From the NCBI RefSeq assembly GCF_000378045.1, contig NZ_KB899120.1, positions 1 to 41,646 on the forward strand: a stretch of DNA of 41,646 nucleotides, read 5' to 3'. The notes below the pieces were generated by a model. It ran no database searches. It was not told the origin of the DNA and saw nothing but the letters and a program-made list of their open reading frames with translations. The DNA comes from Marinobacterium rhizophilum DSM 18822. Lineage in GTDB: Bacteria; Pseudomonadota; Gammaproteobacteria; Pseudomonadales; Balneatricaceae. This document shows positions 37,729-41,646 of the stretch, piece by piece (position 1 is the first letter of the stretch; each line of letters begins with the position of its first letter). A program made the position numbers and the translations under genes.

Positions 37729-40700
37729 ATATCACGCTCGCTGCGATCAGGAACAATCGCCTGACGCTCGTCATCACCCTGTGCATCCTGTTCGCGGGAG
37801 TTCAGATCTTCCTGCAGATGCCACGTGCCTATGATCCAGGCTTTATCATCCGTACGGCGCAGATTACCACCCAGTTTCCCGGTGCCAGCCCCCAGCGCGT
37901 GGAGCAGCTGATCTCCGCCCGCCTGGAGGATGTGGTGAAGGAGATTCCCGAACTCGACTTTGTTAAGAGTGAATCGCGTACGGGCGTGTCGATCATTACG
38001 GTGAATATCAGTGAAAGCTACAAGGATATGCGGCCGATCTGGGATCAGTTGCGTCGTAAGGTGGATGATGTGCGCGCCGATATGCCGGACGGCGTGATCG
38101 GCCCCTATGTCAACGATGAGTTTGGCGATGTGTTCGGCATCGTACTCACGGTGACCGGCGAGGGCTTTAGTTATGCCGAAGTGGAGCGGGTGGCTGAACA
38201 GGTCAGGGACAAGCTGCAACAGTTGCCCGATGCGGCGAAGGTGGAGATATATGGCGCTCAGGAGGAGCGGATCTTCGTCGAGTTCGATAATGCGCGCCTG
38301 TCCGAGCTGGGGATCTCCCCTTACCAGCTGTCGCAGGCATTGGCTGCGCGCAATATCGTCATACCCGGTGGTTCGATCAGGCTGGGCCGGGAGCGCATAG
38401 CGCTGGAACCGAGCGGTAATTTTGAGACTGTTGCCGATATCGGCAGAACCATTCTGCGTATCTCCGGGAGTGAGCAACTGATCTACCTGGAGGACATTGC
38501 CGATCTGCACCGCGGCTATATCGACCCACCCCAGTCGGTCGTTCACTCCAGTGGTACGCAGGCACTGGCGCTCGGTATTGCCATGCGCGAGGGAGGCAAT
38601 AACATTGAACTGGGGCAGCAGGTGCGTGAGTCGCTGGCGCAACTGCGCCCTGCATACCCCTATGGAATCGAATTCGATGTCGTCAACTTCGTGCCGGATG
38701 AGGTGGATCAGAAGGTCAGAGGCTTCGTGATCAACCTGCTGCAGGCGGTGGCGGTCGTTACGCTGGTGATGCTCGTCAGCCTGGGGCTGCGTACCGGGCT
38801 GATCGTTTCGAGCTTGATCCCCCTGGCCATGTTGGCGGCGATCATTGTGATGTCGTTATTCGATATCGGCCTGGATCAGATCTCATTGGCGGCACTGATC
38901 ATTGCGTTAGGGATGCTGGTGGACAACGGTATCGTTATGTCCGAAGGCATCATGGTGCAGATGGAACAGGGCAAGCGAGCACTGGATGCGGCGGTGGATT
39001 CGGCAGCGGAGTTGCAGGTTCCGCTGTTGACCGCCTCGCTGACAACGGCTGCCGCCTTTTTGCCGATCTATCTGGCCGAATCCAACGTCGGCGAGTTCAC
39101 GGCATCGTTATTCAAGGTGGTGACAATCACCCTGTTGAGCTCCTGGGTCATATCGCTGACTATCATTCCGATGCTCTGCGTCTACTGCATGAAGGTGCCC
39201 CCGAAAGTCGAAACCTTCGATAGCGCTCTGTACCGCCGATACCGGCAGGGGCTGCTGTGGATGCTCAAACACCGGTTGCTGACACTATTGGCAACGCTGC
39301 TGCTGTTTGCGTGTGCGATGTTGGGTTTTAGCTATATCCCCAACCAGTTTTTTCCGCCCTCGGACAGGCTCTATTTCAAGGTGGAGATGGAGCTGCCGAC
39401 GGGAACCGATATAGGCCGCACCGAGCAGGTGGTGTCTGAAATAGAGCACTACGTACGGGCCGGGCTTGCCGGTAACGGTACAGACGAGGAGGGCGCCACC
39501 AACTGGATCAGTTACATCGGTAACGCCGGGCCCAAGTTTATACTCTCCCACAATCCGAAACCCGCGAACCCGAGTTACGCACTGATAATCGTCAATGTCA
39601 GCTCGCCAGAGCAGGTGGATCGCCTGATGCCGGCGGTTAAGCGCTACGCCTTCGAGCACTTCCCCGACCTTAGTCTCAAGGTCAAACGCATAGATAACGG
39701 GCCGGCCATCGAGAACCCGGTTGAGGTGAGGTTGTCTGGAGAGGATATGATGGTGCTGTCCGGCGCCGTTGACACGCTGAAAAAGCGGATGCTCGAGATT
39801 GGTGGGCTGGACAGCATCGACGATGACTGGGGGCAACGCATCAAGAAACTGGATATCCGTATCGATCAGCCGCGTGCGCTGCGCGCCGGTGTGACCAGCC
39901 AGGATATCGCCATCTCGTTACAGGCGGGTTTGAGTGGACTCGAGTTGACCGAGTACCGCGAAGGCGAGGATTCGATTCCGGTGGTACTCAGGTCCCGCGC
40001 CGCCACCGAGCAGGATATCGGCAAGGTGGAAGCACTGTCTGTATATGTGCAGAGTATCGGGAAATCCGTGCCGCTGACCCAGGTCGCCGATATCGATGTG
40101 GCTTGGCAGCCCGCCAGAATCTATCGGCGCAATGGTGTGCGTACTGTCACCGTCGGCGCGCAGCTTCAACCCGGCGTGACGGCCGCGGAACAGTTCGCCG
40201 AGTTAACACCTTGGCTTGAGGAGAGGCGCGCGGACTGGGGGTCGGCCATACGCTACGAACTGGGGGGCGAGAATGAATCCTCGGCGAAGGCGAACCAGTC
40301 GATCGTCGACAAGCTGCCCGTAGCGGCGTTGATCATCCTCGTTTTGCTGGTGGCCCAGTCCAACTCCCTGCGCCATACCTTTATTGTGCTGCTGACCATT
40401 CCGCTGGGGCTGATCGGCGTATCGGCCGGGCTGTTGCTTAGCCACTCCTTCTTCGGCTTCATGACCTTCCTTGGCATCATCTCCCTTGCCGGGATCGTCA
40501 TCAACAACGCCATCGTCCTGCTGGATCGGATCAAGATCGAGCAGGATAACGGCGTTACGCCGCATCAGGCGATCGTCTCGGCGGCGGTGCAGCGCGCCCG
40601 TCCCATTCTGCTGACCACGGCGACGACGATTCTGGGTCTGGTGCCGCTCTATCTCGGCGGCGGCGAGATGTGGGAACCGATGACCATCGCCATTATGGCT

Positions 40701-40805
40701 GGCCTGTTGCTCTCCACCGCAATGACGCTGGGAGTAGTACCGGTGCTTTATGCACTGCTGTACCGGGTTGAGTATCCGGATGGCGGGGACGCCGATCGTG
40801 CTTGA
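37725..40805 (+). CDS. RND efflux pump inner-membrane permease (TriC-like)
   Basis: The 1026-residue transporter has the HAE-1 layout: a first membrane helix, a large periplasmic loop (about 30-330), helices 2-7, a second loop (about 550-850) and helices 8-12. The start codon is TTG (37725-37727), overlapping the adaptor stop. The proton relay is unusual: helix 4 reads GMLVDNGIVMSEGI, with Asp-400 followed by Asn-401 where AcrB has two Asp, and helix 10 reads LAGIVINNAIVLLD, with Asn-927 where AcrB has Lys-940. This pattern is seen in the TriC-like branch of RND pumps, which handle triclosan or other hydrophobic compounds. The substrate here is unknown. Confidence 0.92.
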   Translation: MNITLAAIRNNRLTLVITLCILFAGVQIFLQMPRAYDPGFIIRTAQITTQFPGASPQRVEQLISARLEDVVKEIPELDFVKSESRTGVSIITVNISESYKDMRPIWDQLRRKVDDVRADMPDGVIGPYVNDEFGDVFGIVLTVTGEGFSYAEVERVAEQVRDKLQQLPDAAKVEIYGAQEERIFVEFDNARLSELGISPYQLSQALAARNIVIPGGSIRLGRERIALEPSGNFETVADIGRTILRISGSEQLIYLEDIADLHRGYIDPPQSVVHSSGTQALALGIAMREGGNNIELGQQVRESLAQLRPAYPYGIEFDVVNFVPDEVDQKVRGFVINLLQAVAVVTLVMLVSLGLRTGLIVSSLIPLAMLAAIIVMSLFDIGLDQISLAALIIALGMLVDNGIVMSEGIMVQMEQGKRALDAAVDSAAELQVPLLTASLTTAAAFLPIYLAESNVGEFTASLFKVVTITLLSSWVISLTIIPMLCVYCMKVPPKVETFDSALYRRYRQGLLWMLKHRLLTLLATLLLFACAMLGFSYIPNQFFPPSDRLYFKVEMELPTGTDIGRTEQVVSEIEHYVRAGLAGNGTDEEGATNWISYIGNAGPKFILSHNPKPANPSYALIIVNVSSPEQVDRLMPAVKRYAFEHFPDLSLKVKRIDNGPAIENPVEVRLSGEDMMVLSGAVDTLKKRMLEIGGLDSIDDDWGQRIKKLDIRIDQPRALRAGVTSQDIAISLQAGLSGLELTEYREGEDSIPVVLRSRAATEQDIGKVEALSVYVQSIGKSVPLTQVADIDVAWQPARIYRRNGVRTVTVGAQLQPGVTAAEQFAELTPWLEERRADWGSAIRYELGGENESSAKANQSIVDKLPVAALIILVLLVAQSNSLRHTFIVLLTIPLGLIGVSAGLLLSHSFFGFMTFLGIISLAGIVINNAIVLLDRIKIEQDNGVTPHQAIVSAAVQRARPILLTTATTILGLVPLYLGGGEMWEPMTIAIMAGLLLSTAMTLGVVPVLYALLYRVEYPDGGDADRA

Positions 40806-41290
40806 GGGCACCTGCTCGGTGCTGGCGTTGGTAATAGTTCGCGGCCATAACGAATGACGGATGGCGCGATACCTGTGGACGCTACCGCTTCTTGAATCAT
40901 GGGCCTTGAACCTTTGATGCAGGTGGGAAATTTGTCGTGGTTCTCAGAGGCTGTATTTCGCCTCTCGGCGACCTACTTTCCTTGTTGCGCGGCAAGGACT
41001 TTCTACAAGGTGAAGTGTGCAAAGGAAGCGCGCCACCCATCAGCCGGCCTTCGGCGCCACTGCGCGCCGGACGAACTGCCTTCAAGGTGAAGGGCGGGAC
41101 ATCCATGTCCCTAATCGGCGGCTCAACAGTCCCTGTCTCGCCCCTTCGGGTCTAATCGGAGCATAATCGCGGTGCTCGCCGGCTTCATAAGGGGGATACA
41201 AGAGCCGTTCTGGCGTATTGGTGGTAATGGGGCGGTGGTGCTTCATCCGGCCCTGCAGGGGTGACAAGGTGTCTGATCTTGGGCATGATG
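40806..41290. other. Gene-free right region
   Basis: I find no gene with a ribosome binding site or family resemblance in this stretch. Some minus-strand frames (for example 40897-41106) have the Arg/Pro/Ser-rich look of non-coding repetitive DNA. It leads to MITE C and the right copy of the end repeat. Confidence 0.4.
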
Positions 41291-41506
41291 AGCAGGCTTT
41301 TGAAAAGCGTTAGCGAGGCAGCTAGCGCAAGCGGTGCGCCGCCCGGGCAAAAATCGGCGAAACGAGGGAGTTTATGGTCTATAAATGACCGAATTATTCG
41401 CTTCGCTCACCCCTACGGGGCCGCACTACAGTGCGTTCAGGCAAAGCCTGTGAGCCGATTTTTAACGCCGCGATAGCAACCGCAGGTAGCTTTTCAACAG
41501 CCTGCT
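41291..41506. mobile_element. MITE C, 216 bp with 18-bp terminal inverted repeats (one mismatch)
   Basis: AGCAGGCTTTTGAAAAGC (41291-41308) matches the reverse complement of 41489-41506 at 17 of 18 positions. An inner inverted repeat (AAAAATCGGC at 41349-41358 against GCCGATTTTT at 41453-41462) is nested inside. The tip AGCAGGCTGTTG resembles the ends of MITE A and B, so the three are probably one broad family. It ends exactly where the window-end direct repeat begins (41507). Confidence 0.75.
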
Positions 41507-41646
41507 AAGGCACCTATGGATGATCGGTGCCGGGTTTTGATCGTCAATAAAGCAAATCGTCAGCTGAGCAACGGAAGCCAGGCTGGGTGAATCCTCCCCT
41601 CCAATCTCAATTCCTCCGTTCTCCCTGGCTCTGCCTGCATTGCGGG
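41507..41646 (+). repeat. Direct repeat, right copy (pairs with 96-235)
   Basis: The last 95 bases are identical to 141-235, and the 45 before them are about 78 percent identical to 96-140. Similarity begins at the base following MITE C and continues to the window end. See the left copy for detail. Confidence 0.85.

Noticed and set aside
40897-41106. Minus-strand Arg/Pro/Ser-rich frame that recalls proteins often annotated in databases
   Set aside because: Such frames come from repeated intergenic DNA in high-GC gammaproteobacteria and are rarely real genes; nothing here supports translation.
41507-41646. Window repeats as evidence of a circular molecule
   Set aside because: A simple circular overlap would place the repeat at the extreme left end. 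The left copy starts at 96 and has unique sequence before it.

Overview
The window is a high-GC chromosomal segment from a gammaproteobacterium. The gene set (GTG-start metH, PanP-type aspartate decarboxylase, PrpE, YgjP-like protease, MoxR/BatABCD operon, exported KatG, TriC-like RND pump) fits an Oceanospirillales/Pseudomonadales-type, probably aquatic, bacterium. This is inferred from gene content; no rRNA or tRNA is present to fix the taxonomy.

Layout. (1) About 440-4455 is a small, decaying integron. It has a minus-strand integron integrase with its centre deleted and its N-terminus frameshifted, a candidate attI site, and four AT-rich plus-strand cassettes, each ended by an attC-like site. 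The cassettes encode a membrane-anchored unknown protein, a soluble unknown protein, a frameshifted carboxymethyl-hydroxymuconate-isomerase-like protein, and an OLD-type ABC ATPase plus TOPRIM pair split by one in-frame TAA. The last is the best candidate for a little-described (defence-like) system. (2) 4454-9750 is accessory and scarred: a lipoprotein, a truncated secreted GH32 gene with a palindromic operator candidate, a two-gene unit with a membrane-pentapeptide-repeat protein, transposase remnants and a MITE. (3) 9759-23300 is mostly core metabolism: YgjP-like metalloprotease, Aquifex-type aconitase, metH, panP, prpE, a YbbO-like SDR and an AEC transporter. (4) 23406-30758 is one tightly overlapped minus-strand operon, moxR-DUF58-DUF4381-batA-batBC-batD. 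(5) 30987-35878 has a LysR regulator divergent from a DHA2-type MFS exporter, then a katG with an export signal. (6) 36181-40805 has a RAYT transposase remnant followed by a two-gene RND efflux system. (7) 40806-41646 has no gene. It holds a third MITE abutting a 140-bp direct repeat of bases 96-235.

How the parts fit. The core blocks concern C1/propionate/TCA metabolism, envelope and oxidative stress (Bat operon, KatG) and export. The junctions between blocks are littered with small mobile-element debris: three MITEs with related inverted repeats, two RAYT-like remnants and three copies of a RAYT-associated motif. All calls come from reading the sequence and remembered family motifs; no database search was run.
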